Shown piece after piece: positions 36,142 through 44,590 of a stretch of 64,000 nucleotides of DNA; the stretch's first letter is position 1; every line of letters starts with the position of its first letter. The translations under genes were made by a program, and so were the position numbers. The notes beneath the pieces are model-generated. The model was not told the origin of the DNA. It made no database searches and saw only the letters and a program-made list of their open reading frames with translations. The DNA is from CADCWK01 sp035944555. GTDB lineage: Bacteria > Chloroflexota > Chloroflexia > Thermomicrobiales > UBA6265. The stretch covers positions 1 to 64,000 of the forward strand of contig DASZAY010000016.1 in the NCBI GenBank assembly GCA_035944555.1. Reading direction: 5' to 3'.

Positions 36142-36741
36142 ATGCCGATGCCGCCACCCGGCACCGTGATCGAAACACTCCCGGGTGACGGCCACGCCGG
36201 TCTGGTGATCCGGACCCTCACGCCCGGCGACGCCCCGGCCCTGCTCACCTACATCAACACGCTCTCCACCGAGCGGACATTCATCCTCCTGCAGGGCGTC
36301 CAGTTGACCCTTGAGCAGGAGCAGGCGTGGCTGGGCGACCGCCTCGCCGAGCAGGCCTCCGGCGACGGGCTCACCCTCGCCATCGTGGCCGATCAGCCTA
36401 GCGGCCAGCGGGTCGTCGGGGTCGCCGGGGTGGCCCGGGGCGGGCTGCTCCAGCGACACGTCGGCGTCCTCGGCATCTCGCTGGCTGCAGATATCCGCGG
36501 CCGGGGGTTCGGGAGCCGGCTGTTCGGCGCGATCCTCCGGGAAGCCGGGCGCCACATCGATGGGCTCCGCCTGTTCCAGTTGGACGTGATCGGGACCAAC
36601 GACGTCGCCCGTAGCCTCTACCGTCGTCACGGCTTCATCGACTACGCCCTCCTGCCCGGCGGCATCCACCACGGCGACGACTGGGCCGATCTCGTCTCGA
36701 TGTACCGGCCGGTGGGCTCGCCGGGGTCCAGGGAAGCCTGA
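36142..36741 (+). CDS. GNAT-family N-acetyltransferase
   Basis: A 199-residue acetyltransferase. The acetyl-CoA motif A is GISLAADIRGRGFGSRLFGAILREA, with RGRGFG as the pyrophosphate loop; motif B is LDVIGTNDVARSLYRRHGFIDYALLPGGIHHGDDWADLVSMYRP, typical of RimJ/RimL-type and small-molecule GNATs. The acceptor is not identifiable. AGAGG lies upstream of ATG 36142; the frame is open further upstream in another gene's shadow. Confidence 0.88.
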   Translation: MPMPPPGTVIETLPGDGHAGLVIRTLTPGDAPALLTYINTLSTERTFILLQGVQLTLEQEQAWLGDRLAEQASGDGLTLAIVADQPSGQRVVGVAGVARGGLLQRHVGVLGISLAADIRGRGFGSRLFGAILREAGRHIDGLRLFQLDVIGTNDVARSLYRRHGFIDYALLPGGIHHGDDWADLVSMYRPVGSPGSREA

Positions 36742-36778
36742 ATCTGACGGGCAGGCAGTGACGGCAAAGTAACCGTCG

Positions 36779-37750
36779 TCATTGACCCGTTCCGTATCGC
36801 ACCCCCGGCACACGGCCCTGGCGGCGGTGGGCGGAACAGGCGGTCTCGCGGTAGGGGCACCAGGCGCAGTGTCCCCCGTGGGTGGGCTCGGGACCGGTGG
36901 GACTGGTTGGGGTGGTGAGCATTCGCCGGGTCAGGTCCCGGAGATCCGACCGGAGAGACCGGAAGGAATCGGGCGTGTGGCAGATCGATTCCACCTGGCG
37001 ATGACCGGTGTAGAGCATCGTCGTCCGCGTCGGAGGGCCGCCGGACACGACCGGGTGCCTGTCCCCGACGACCAGCCGCTCGACCCCGTGCTGGATCCAG
37101 TGGGTCGCCCGTTGCCCGCCCGTCTTGAAGTCGATGTGCTCGATTCCGCCGTCGGGGTGCTCGACGAGCAGGTCGAGTCGCGCCCGGAACCGCACCGGAC
37201 TCCGGTCGTCCATCCCGGCCCGGCCCAGCCGCAGCGGACCGGTCTGGAACTCCCGCTCCGCCGCTCGGACATGGACGTCGTCCGGGATCTGCGCCAGGCA
37301 CCACCCGGCCTGGCCGGACAGCCGGTGCAGCGCCCGGTCGCGGGCATCCGGGTCCTCGGCCCGAATGGCGCGGTAGGGCTCGTCGGTGAGCGCCTCGTCC
37401 AGCCAGCCGTCGACGATCGCAGGGTCGGTCGCAGCGCGGCGATCCCGGTCACGCCGGAACCAGCGCCGCATCACCTGGTGGAGCGCGTTGCCCTCGGCCA
37501 GCGGGGGCGTGTTCGGTGGGATCGCGCCGCGCACCTTCCGCCGGAACCGGAGGTGATGCTGGAGCGGGCAGAGATGGAAGGTGGTCAGCTGCTTCGGCGT
37601 CACGACGGTGGCGTAGACCCGGACATCGAGCGCCGCCCGGCCTGTCCTCACCCGGTCAGGGTCTGCAGGCCTGGTTGCGCCCGTCCCGTCGGAGCCAATC
37701 GCGGAAGTCGTCTCCAGTCGTGTCAGCTGGGCCAGCCCGCTACCGCCCAT
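36779..37750 (-). CDS. PD-(D/E)XK nuclease of the Cas4/AddB type
   Basis: A 323-residue protein. The nuclease core is ARLDLLVEHPDGG-IEHIDFKTG (about 200-222), with Asp and D-F-K as catalytic residues. Four cysteines, Cys61 (FHLCPLQ) and Cys295, 298, 305 (CAWCPYRETAC), have the spacing that holds a 4Fe-4S cluster in Cas4 and AddB nucleases. A His in NALHQVMRRWF fits the RecB-family QhxxY-type N-terminal region. No CRISPR array, Cas gene or AddA helicase is nearby, so it is probably a standalone DNA-processing exonuclease. GGAGGGGAGGAG precedes the ATG. Confidence 0.85.
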   Translation of the reverse strand: MGGSGLAQLTRLETTSAIGSDGTGATRPADPDRVRTGRAALDVRVYATVVTPKQLTTFHLCPLQHHLRFRRKVRGAIPPNTPPLAEGNALHQVMRRWFRRDRDRRAATDPAIVDGWLDEALTDEPYRAIRAEDPDARDRALHRLSGQAGWCLAQIPDDVHVRAAEREFQTGPLRLGRAGMDDRSPVRFRARLDLLVEHPDGGIEHIDFKTGGQRATHWIQHGVERLVVGDRHPVVSGGPPTRTTMLYTGHRQVESICHTPDSFRSLRSDLRDLTRRMLTTPTSPTGPEPTHGGHCAWCPYRETACSAHRRQGRVPGVRYGTGQ

Positions 37751-38024
37751 GACTCCTCCCCTCCCGACCGTCAGCCGTTCGGGTCAGCGGCCAGCGGTCT
37801 GCATCCTTACGGATATGTCGCGGCCCGCCCGGCCCTGACTGCCCGTCATTCCCCGACCGTTCCGGCCGTGGTCTGGCTGTCCGACAGGGGCCGTCGTGAA
37901 CCATCGCCGACCCGCGCTTGGACACATGGTCATCTCACCGTGCACGACGACGCGCCGCCCGGTGCATGGACCCGGCGGCGCGCTACAGGGACGGTCTCCT
38001 TGGAAGAGACAAAATGGGTCGTGG

Positions 38025-38597
38025 TCAGGCCGGGCCGACGGGCAGGAACAGCGTCGTGGGATCGACGACCAGGCCGGGAATGACGACCGACGCGACCCGG
38101 CCGGCTTCATCGATCTCCTGGGGCACGTACTGGCCGTCGTCCAGCCGCAGGATATCCACGGTCCGTGCGATCGGGTCGACCTGCCAGTACTCGGCGATCC
38201 CGGCCCGGGCGTAGTGGTACAGCTTGGTCACCGTGTCATGCGTGCGGTTGGTTGGCGACAGCACCTCGACGACCAGCAACGGCACGCCGTCGTACCGCCC
38301 GTCCGCGCGAAGATGCGCATCGACGTCGGATGGCAGCACGAACACGTCCGGCTCGACGACGCGCGTCGGGCTCAGGACAATGTCGAACGGCGCGACCATC
38401 GCCTCCCCCAGACTCAGCCGTTGCGTCCACTCATCGACCAGACGAAACGTCGACCGAAGGGCGTACTGGTGTGCCCAGGTTGGCGCGGCGGACACGACGA
38501 TCTCCCCGTCGATCAGTTCGTACCGGCGACCGTCGTCCGGCGTCCGGTCCAGGTCCGCGATCGTGGCGGGCTGCTTCGGCTGAGTGACGGCGACCAT
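38025..38597 (-). CDS. Uma2-family (DUF820) putative endonuclease
   Basis: A 190-residue paralogue of the 10010-10606 product: IADLDRTPDDGRRYELIDGEIVVSAAP, VVEPDVFVLPSD, VPLLVVEVLSPTNRTHDTVTKL and YWQVDPIARTVDILRL. The PDVF...VVEVLSP core of the nuclease-like fold is kept. GGGAGGG precedes ATG 38597; the reading further upstream to 38732 lacks a site. Role unknown. Confidence 0.87.
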   Translation of the reverse strand: MVAVTQPKQPATIADLDRTPDDGRRYELIDGEIVVSAAPTWAHQYALRSTFRLVDEWTQRLSLGEAMVAPFDIVLSPTRVVEPDVFVLPSDVDAHLRADGRYDGVPLLVVEVLSPTNRTHDTVTKLYHYARAGIAEYWQVDPIARTVDILRLDDGQYVPQEIDEAGRVASVVIPGLVVDPTTLFLPVGPA

Positions 38598-38966
38598 GCG
38601 AAACCCTCCCCGTGTGCGGGAACGTACTGCTGGCAGCGTAGCAGGAATTGCCCGTCTCCCGATCCGTCCGCACCATGCAGTCTGCCAGCGGGTCCGGACG
38701 GACGCGATCCGGTGCCCGACCAGCTGTAACATTTCGCCGCCCCATGCATCTCAATCCATAGCGTCGACGTACACCCGGCATACGCAGTGTCGGGAGCACT
38801 GGAGTGGACGGACCCCTCCGCCTGCCCCGGACTCCCTGACACCCCTGTAGCGCTGGCCACACGACCGGTTCCGACCGGGCGTCCCGATCCCCACCGGCCG
38901 CGCCCAGGACGGGCCGTCCGGGCCAGAGGGACCAGGGGACGGCCAGCCCTCCCGCCAGGACCGCGC
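38598..38966. other. gene-free interval between Uma2 and ECF sigma genes
   Basis: About 370 bp between divergent genes; it should hold both promoters. No clear -35/-10 pair, hairpin or small gene is recognised. Confidence 0.4.
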
Positions 38967-39743
38967 ATGCCCCGCCATCACTCCACCCCACGCGGCGACG
39001 CCACCGCTGATCGAGACGCCCGGTTCGCCGAGGTCGTCCGCACCTTCGAGGCGCCCTTGTCCCGCTACCTCGTCCGGATGGTCGGAGACGCCGAGCTGGC
39101 ACGCGACCTTGCCCAGGACACCTTTCTCTCGGCCTTCGCCAACTGGCCCGACCCGGAGCCGGAGCACCTCCGTGCCTGGCTGTACCGGATCGCGACCAAC
39201 CATGCGCTGACCCACCTCCGGCGCCGCAAGGTGATCCGCTGGGTGCCCCTGTCCCAGCTGGCCCGCCGCGGCCGGGACGACGACGGGGGCCAGGACGGAG
39301 CCGCCCCGGCTATCGACTACCTGTTCCCCAGCACCCCCGCCCCCGGCGACGGGATCGACGAGGCTGATGCGATCGAGAGCATCCTCGACGCGATGGACCC
39401 ACGGGACCGCGCCACACTCCTGCTCCACGCCGCCGGATTCTCCGGAGCCGAGATCGGCGCCCAGCTCAATGGCACCCCAGCTTCCGCCCGGACCCGACTC
39501 AGCCGCGCCCGGGCCCACTTCCGCGAGCAGTACGCTCGTCTTGCGGCACTGACCCGCCCAAGCGACCTCCCCGCCTACACCACGCCGCGGTCAACGGAAT
39601 CACGCTCCGGCGCTCGCCGCGGGACGACCCGAACCGCTCCTTCCCATCTGACGCTCCTGCCGCCACCTGCCCGGGCGTCGCCCAGCGAGACGACGCCACG
39701 GGATCGGCGCCCGGCTACCGGCAGCGACGGGGTCGGGCAATGA
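38967..39743 (+). CDS. ECF-type RNA polymerase sigma factor
   Basis: A 258-residue sigma-70 family protein. Region 2 reads FAEVVRTFEAPLSRYLVRMVGDAELARDLAQDTFLSAFANWPDPEPEHLRAWLYRIATNHALTHLRRRK; region 4 is ILDAMDPRDRATLLLHAAGFSGAEIGAQLNGTPASARTRLSRARAHFREQY. A disordered tail of about 65 residues follows. ATG 38967 has AGGA seven bases upstream. Its stop overlaps the next start (ATGA at 39740), coupling it to a membrane anti-sigma-like protein. Confidence 0.9.
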   Translation: MPRHHSTPRGDATADRDARFAEVVRTFEAPLSRYLVRMVGDAELARDLAQDTFLSAFANWPDPEPEHLRAWLYRIATNHALTHLRRRKVIRWVPLSQLARRGRDDDGGQDGAAPAIDYLFPSTPAPGDGIDEADAIESILDAMDPRDRATLLLHAAGFSGAEIGAQLNGTPASARTRLSRARAHFREQYARLAALTRPSDLPAYTTPRSTESRSGARRGTTRTAPSHLTLLPPPARASPSETTPRDRRPATGSDGVGQ

Positions 39744-41479
39744 CCCGTCAGGCTCCCCTTACCTGTCGCGAGGTCGAGACCGCGCTATTCGGCGGCGCGA
39801 CCCGCGATCGGTCGACCCCGGCGAGCAATTCGCGTCAGGGCCGCCCGGGCGCAGCAAATGATGCCGGCACCACGCGCCGCGCCGCGATCGAAGCGCACCT
39901 CGCCGGATGCCCAGCCTGCGCCGGTCTGCAACGGGCGCTGGCCGGGGACGCCGCCGCGATCCGGCAGCACATGGACACCGCCGACTGGCTGCCCGTCGCG
40001 GATCGCGTCTTCGCCGCCCTTCCGCAGGTCGCCACGGATTCAGGGAGGCATCGGCCCGAACCCGTCCCGGGGACGGGTCACGTTGCGACCCGCCCGGCGC
40101 CCACGTTGTGGAGCTTGCCGTCCTCCCGGACACCCCGCCCGACCGATGCGGCTGCAGCGGTCACCGAGCCCGGGGGGCCTGTGAGTTCCCCCGGGCGCCG
40201 CCAGCCCACCCGGCCGCAGCCCGTGATGGGTGCTCGCCAACGAAGCTGGCACCCGACTGGTCGGATCGCGGCGGCGCTGCGGGCGACCTGCCTGATCCTG
40301 CTCGGTCTAGGGATCGGGATCGGCCTGCAGCAGGCCTGGCCGCACCTGTTCAGCGCTCGGCCAGGCGAGGAACCGGGCCTGACGACCAGCGACGGGACGG
40401 GCGGGGACGGCGACTACGCGGCCCTCCCGGCCTCCGGAACCGGCGCCGTCATCGACAGCACCGCCGGCGACAATGCCTACGTGCCGGCACCGGGCAATAA
40501 CCCGCCACTGGCTGTTCCCGGCAACGGGACCGCCAACCGAATCTCGGCGATCCAGAACCGCGATACCTGGCAGGCCGTCCGCGAGCAGGCGGGAGAGCTC
40601 GCCCCCCTGCTCTACCCACCCATCCCGCCGGGCGCCTTCGAATCGGTTGCTGTCGGCCGCGTCGGTCCGGCAGAAGTCCTCGTTCGCTACAACGGCTCCG
40701 GGATGCGGTTGATGGTCGGAGCGGGCACTGCTGTGCTGGATGTTGCCGCGGTCATGACTATCCCCAGCGCCCAGCAGTTCCAGGCGACCGTCCGGGGACG
40801 CCCGGCGACCGTCTCGATGGCCCAGTCCAGCACGGCTGACGCCGACCCGAACGCCCTGGCGCCGGGCATGGTCCTCTCGGTCACATGGACGGAACCCGGC
40901 GCCACGCTCGACGCGGCCGGGAACGTCCAGGCGACCTCCGTTCCCTACGCCGTGGCCGCGACCGGCGTCCCGGTCGATGTCGTGATGGCGTTCGCGGGCA
41001 GCCTCGTCCCGATCGAAACGGGATGGGACACCCTGCTCGACGGCCTGCCGAATGGCGAAGCGCCGCCCGTCCCGGCCACCATGCCGGCCGGCTTCGGGCC
41101 GGCGACCCTGCTCGCTCCGCCAGTCGGCGCCGGAACTGCCGTGACCGATGTCGCGCCGGGGTGGACCATCGCCAGCAGCAGGGCCGGGACAGGCGCTACC
41201 AGTGACCTGATCGTCTTCACGGCCGCCGCTGCGCCGGCCGCCGATCCAGCCACCGGCCCCACGACGGCGATTCGTGTCGCCGGACAGGACGGGACCCTGT
41301 CGACGAGCGGGACGCTTGGGACCGCCAGCGCGCGATGGGAGATCCGCTGGCAGGCGGACAGTACCGAGTACGGGATTACCCTGACCGGCCCCGGGATCAC
41401 GGCTTCTGAGGTCGATTCGCTGATCGACGGCATGACCACGCGCCTGGAAAGGCTCCCGGTAGCTGACCGGGCCGCATGA
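39740..41479 (+). CDS. membrane anti-sigma-like protein with zinc-finger head and large ectodomain
   Basis: A 579-residue single-pass protein. The N-terminal cytosolic part carries the zinc anti-sigma signature: Cys9 (LTCREVE) and the EAHLAGCPACAG HxxxCxxC helix near 55. A Pro-rich linker leads to one transmembrane helix (about 176-195, ATCLILLGLGIGIGLQQAW), and then about 380 residues lie outside the membrane, with a segment at 290-400 that looks like a beta-structured sensor. It should bind the sigma factor encoded just upstream until an external cue acts. Start overlaps the sigma stop; its own stop overlaps the next start. Confidence 0.85.
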   Translation: MTRQAPLTCREVETALFGGATRDRSTPASNSRQGRPGAANDAGTTRRAAIEAHLAGCPACAGLQRALAGDAAAIRQHMDTADWLPVADRVFAALPQVATDSGRHRPEPVPGTGHVATRPAPTLWSLPSSRTPRPTDAAAAVTEPGGPVSSPGRRQPTRPQPVMGARQRSWHPTGRIAAALRATCLILLGLGIGIGLQQAWPHLFSARPGEEPGLTTSDGTGGDGDYAALPASGTGAVIDSTAGDNAYVPAPGNNPPLAVPGNGTANRISAIQNRDTWQAVREQAGELAPLLYPPIPPGAFESVAVGRVGPAEVLVRYNGSGMRLMVGAGTAVLDVAAVMTIPSAQQFQATVRGRPATVSMAQSSTADADPNALAPGMVLSVTWTEPGATLDAAGNVQATSVPYAVAATGVPVDVVMAFAGSLVPIETGWDTLLDGLPNGEAPPVPATMPAGFGPATLLAPPVGAGTAVTDVAPGWTIASSRAGTGATSDLIVFTAAAAPAADPATGPTTAIRVAGQDGTLSTSGTLGTASARWEIRWQADSTEYGITLTGPGITASEVDSLIDGMTTRLERLPVADRAA

Positions 41480-42117
41480 CCGGCTCACTGGCCCGGAACC
41501 GGGTCACCCGACGCCGATTTGAGCCGGTCGCGGCGCCGGCCACCGATGGCGTATCCTTCCGCGCCGCACGCGGTGAAGCCAGCCGCACCCCCTCCGGACA
41601 CACGGTCGACGCCCCGATGACCGTCCTTGCTCCCTACCCGTTACCTGCCGAGCCGACCGGAGTTGCCATCGTGCCGTTCGCTCTCCTGGCCGTTGCGCCG
41701 TCCCGCAGCCGGATCACCGATCGCGCCACGAGCGGGGGCAGCGTCCGGGCAGTGCTGGTCGCCATCTGCCTCGCCCTGATCGTTTCCATCCTGTCGCTGG
41801 CTGGACCGGTCAATGTCAGCCTCGCCGCCACCGGTGCGGCGCAGGCCAGCGCCACGAGCGAGGGCGTCGCTCCGCCCCGGCTCCAGGCCGTCGGCGAGGG
41901 CAACGCGATCGTCTCCGGGCAGGTGGATCAGACGGATGCCAGCGACGACGGAGATGGCACCGGCGGGTATCGGATCGCGGTCGGGATCGCCGTCGCGGCG
42001 TTGATCCTGTTCGGCCTGTTCCAGCGTCGACAGGGCGATACCCCGGGCGGCCCGGATCGACCAGACCGCCCGGCCGGTGGCCGCCGTCCTCCGATCGGCC
42101 GCGCCGTCGGTCACTGA
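41476..42117 (+). CDS. hypothetical membrane protein of the sigma operon
   Basis: A 213-residue protein whose ATG overlaps the previous stop (ATGA). Two hydrophobic segments are visible, AVLVAICLALIVSILSLAG (about 93-112) and IAVGIAVAALILFGLF (about 166-182). Between them is an acidic, beta-like stretch ending DQTDASDDGDGT, and the ends are basic and Pro-rich. No family is recognised. It is presumably part of the sigma/anti-sigma response. Confidence 0.65.
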   Translation: MTGSLARNRVTRRRFEPVAAPATDGVSFRAARGEASRTPSGHTVDAPMTVLAPYPLPAEPTGVAIVPFALLAVAPSRSRITDRATSGGSVRAVLVAICLALIVSILSLAGPVNVSLAATGAAQASATSEGVAPPRLQAVGEGNAIVSGQVDQTDASDDGDGTGGYRIAVGIAVAALILFGLFQRRQGDTPGGPDRPDRPAGGRRPPIGRAVGH

Positions 42118-42142
42118 TCCGCCCGGCACTCCCGGGCAGGCA

Positions 42143-43138
42143 CTATGCCGGTGAAGCGACGAGGCCAGCCTTGGTGACATAGCGCGTCAGGCCCATCGCC
42201 GCCATGAACGCCGGCGTCGCCCACTCCAGCTCCGCCAGCACCGTCGGGTCCGGCTCGACGCCCGGGGTGCCGCCGGCCACCCCGGCCGCCATCGCCGCCG
42301 AGATCCGCGCCGTCAGTTCCGGTCCGTCAGCCCCCGCCGCCAGCGCCGCTACGGCGAGGTCGCGGAAACAATTGAGGTTGCGGCCGAGGGCGCCGAGGTG
42401 TGCCGCCACGTCGGTGACCATCCCGAAATGCGCCAGGCAGAGGCGCCGGGCATCCAGCGCGGCCAGCCGGGCGATGGTGGCGTGCCAAAGATCGGGGTCG
42501 AGATCGGGTGGCGGGGTTGGTGGACAGACGTACCCAGTCCCCGGCACCCGGACCCCCGCCGTATCTCCCGCGAAGATCATCCGCCGGGCCGGGTCGTGAA
42601 GCGCAATATGGTGGCTGGCGTGCCCAGGCGTGTGCAGCACGGCCAGTGACCGCCCGGCGAGGTCGAGCGTGTCGCCGTCCGCCGGCGTCCGGATCCGCTC
42701 GGCTGGAACCGGCTCCATCGCCCCCCAGAGCATCTCCATGCGGTCGCCGTAAATCCGGGCCGCCGACGCCCAGAGCCGGGACGGATCGACGAGGTGACGA
42801 GCGCCGGCCGGGTGGACATGGACCGTCGCACCGGCCGCCTCCGCGACCAGGTGTCCGGTCGCGCCGCCGTGGTCGAGGTGGATGTGCGAGAGGACGATAT
42901 CGGTCAGGTCCTCCAGCCGGTGGCCGGTCGCGGCGATCCCCGCCCGGAGCGCTGGCAGGGTGCTGGCCGGGCCGGTGTCGAACAGAGCCAACCGGCCGTC
43001 GCCGGCCAGCAACCACGCCGCGATCACCCGGGGGACACCCTGGAAGCGGAGATCGATGGCCCAGAGCTCCTCGTCGACCAGTTCAATGATGGGCGGATCC
43101 ATCTCCCGGCTCGCCCACTCATCCTGCATGTCACGCAT
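42143..43138 (-). CDS. MBL-fold metallo-hydrolase
   Basis: A 331-residue metallo-beta-lactamase-fold enzyme. Metal ligands: SHIHLDHGG (His85, His87, Asp89, His90), a further His in LHTPGHASHH, and Asp in IFAGDTAG; LAHFG near 235 supplies the last His. The layout resembles lactonase or glyoxalase-II-like members. The reaction cannot be fixed. A GGGGAG site precedes the ATG. It converges with the sigma operon, with little gap. Confidence 0.88.
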   Translation of the reverse strand: MRDMQDEWASREMDPPIIELVDEELWAIDLRFQGVPRVIAAWLLAGDGRLALFDTGPASTLPALRAGIAATGHRLEDLTDIVLSHIHLDHGGATGHLVAEAAGATVHVHPAGARHLVDPSRLWASAARIYGDRMEMLWGAMEPVPAERIRTPADGDTLDLAGRSLAVLHTPGHASHHIALHDPARRMIFAGDTAGVRVPGTGYVCPPTPPPDLDPDLWHATIARLAALDARRLCLAHFGMVTDVAAHLGALGRNLNCFRDLAVAALAAGADGPELTARISAAMAAGVAGGTPGVEPDPTVLAELEWATPAFMAAMGLTRYVTKAGLVASPA

Positions 43139-43415
43139 CGTCCGCTCCCCTGCCCCTTAGTGCGCGCCGGGCGCAGCGCATCCACCGATCAGATCCGAAC
43201 ACCTCCTGCTAGCCCGCGAGGTCCATGCCAGCTCGACCGGCCCCGGACTTTCCCGCCCACCCCGACGATATCCGCTCGAAAGGCCCCGGTGGATTGCCGC
43301 GACAACAGGTGGGCGATATGCTGAGGACACGTTGTCGCATGCGACGAAGCCCGGATCACCCGGATCACTCGTCCAGGGCGGCGGGACTGGCGGCACGCGG
43401 CGACCGGGGGCAGGC

Positions 43416-43745
43416 ATGAGCGAGGGCATGGCGGGGAGCGAACTGATCACGGTCGCCGAAACGGCGCAGCGGCTGAGCCGCTCGACCGAGCAGGTCCGGC
43501 GCTACCTGCGCGAGGGACGACTGACCGGCCGGCGGATCGGCGGGCAGTGGTTCATCGAAGCCAGTGCCCTCGCCACCTTCCAGGAGCAGCGCCGCGAGCC
43601 GACGTCCTTCCTCGATACCGTCCGTCCGGCCATCCCCGGCGAGGTCGACCCGCTGGCCAGCGTGATCGGGATCGGCCGCGGCGGCGGGAGCAGCATCAAC
43701 GAGGGCAAGGAGGCCTACCGGCGCACCTTCCTCTGGCGCCGCTGA
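43416..43745 (+). CDS. excisionase-type HTH DNA-binding protein, possible antitoxin
   Basis: A 109-residue protein. The MerR/excisionase HTH reads LITVAETAQRLSRSTEQVRRYLREGRLTGRRIGGQWFIEASALATF. The C-terminal part (SFLDTVRPAIPGEVDPLASVIGIGRGGGSSINEGKEAYRRTFLWRR) fits an arm that could wrap a partner. It lies directly before a PIN-domain gene, as an antitoxin would. ATG 43416 has GGGGCAGG upstream; ATG 43428 is possible. Confidence 0.75.
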   Translation: MSEGMAGSELITVAETAQRLSRSTEQVRRYLREGRLTGRRIGGQWFIEASALATFQEQRREPTSFLDTVRPAIPGEVDPLASVIGIGRGGGSSINEGKEAYRRTFLWRR

Positions 43746-43829
43746 ACCGTCGCTCCGGGCAACCGGATGGCGCGGCCCATGATACCCGGACGACCAGCCG
43801 ACACCTGTGAATATGAGGCGAAAACACCG

Positions 43830-44450
43830 ATGACGGGTTGGGATGGCCGGCCGGCCGATGATGACTTCACGCCCTGGGACCCGGACGCCGCTGCCGATCC
43901 GGTCGACGGAAACCGCGCCAGCACGAATGACCGATCCGGGGACATCTCCGGCGAGACGGCCGTGAGTGATCTGACGGTCACCGTTGACCCGGCGACCGCC
44001 GCCAGCGAACCTGCCTCACCAGCCGGCACGGCGGCGACCGAGCCGGATACGAGCGGCAGCGACGCGCCGGCGGTCTTCATCGATTCGTCGGCCATCGTCG
44101 CGCTGGTCGACCAGGACGACTCGTCTCACGAGGCGGCCGTCGCCGCCTACCGGGAACTGGTCGGCACCGGCTACCGCCTGTTCACCAGCAACTACGTGAT
44201 CGCCGAGACCTACGACCTCCTCCGGACCGGGGTTGGCCACGCCGTCGCACGGCAGTGGCTGCGCGACAGTACCCTCGCCGTCTACCACGCCGACGAGCAG
44301 GACGAGCGCCGCGCCCGCCGGATCATGCTCCGGGGCCGGGGCGCCTCCGGGATGACGTTCACCGACGCGATCAGCCTGGTCGTCATGGAGCGTTTCGGCG
44401 TCGCCGATGCCTTCGCCGTCGACCCGAACTTCCTCTCCGGCAACGATTGA
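43830..44450 (+). CDS. PIN-domain RNase (VapC-like) with acidic N-terminal extension
   Basis: About 206 residues (43767 would add 21). The PIN domain begins near residue 80: FIDSSAIVALVDQDDSSHEAA, NYVIAETYDLLRTGVGHAVARQW, MTFTDAISLVVMERFGVADAFAVDPNF, holding the four acidic metal residues. Before it is a disordered acidic stretch of about 80 residues rich in Asp, Thr and Pro, which VapC toxins normally lack. It is 85 bp after an excisionase-type HTH gene, suggesting a toxin-antitoxin pair. The substrate would be RNA, probably tRNA or mRNA. Confidence 0.8.
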   Translation: MTGWDGRPADDDFTPWDPDAAADPVDGNRASTNDRSGDISGETAVSDLTVTVDPATAASEPASPAGTAATEPDTSGSDAPAVFIDSSAIVALVDQDDSSHEAAVAAYRELVGTGYRLFTSNYVIAETYDLLRTGVGHAVARQWLRDSTLAVYHADEQDERRARRIMLRGRGASGMTFTDAISLVVMERFGVADAFAVDPNFLSGND

Positions 44451-44590
44451 CGCCACCGCCAGACACGCCTGCCGTGCCCGCCACGGGGACCGTCCCGGAC
44501 CGGGCCGATGCCCGCCGGACGCGTGGTACCTTTCGCCGGATCTTGCCCTGAACCCAGGCCGCGCAGGCCACACCCGGAGGGATGTCGCCG

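Noticed and set aside
36779..37750. CRISPR-Cas locus around the Cas4-like gene
   Set aside because: No direct-repeat array and no other cas gene was found in the flanking sequence.
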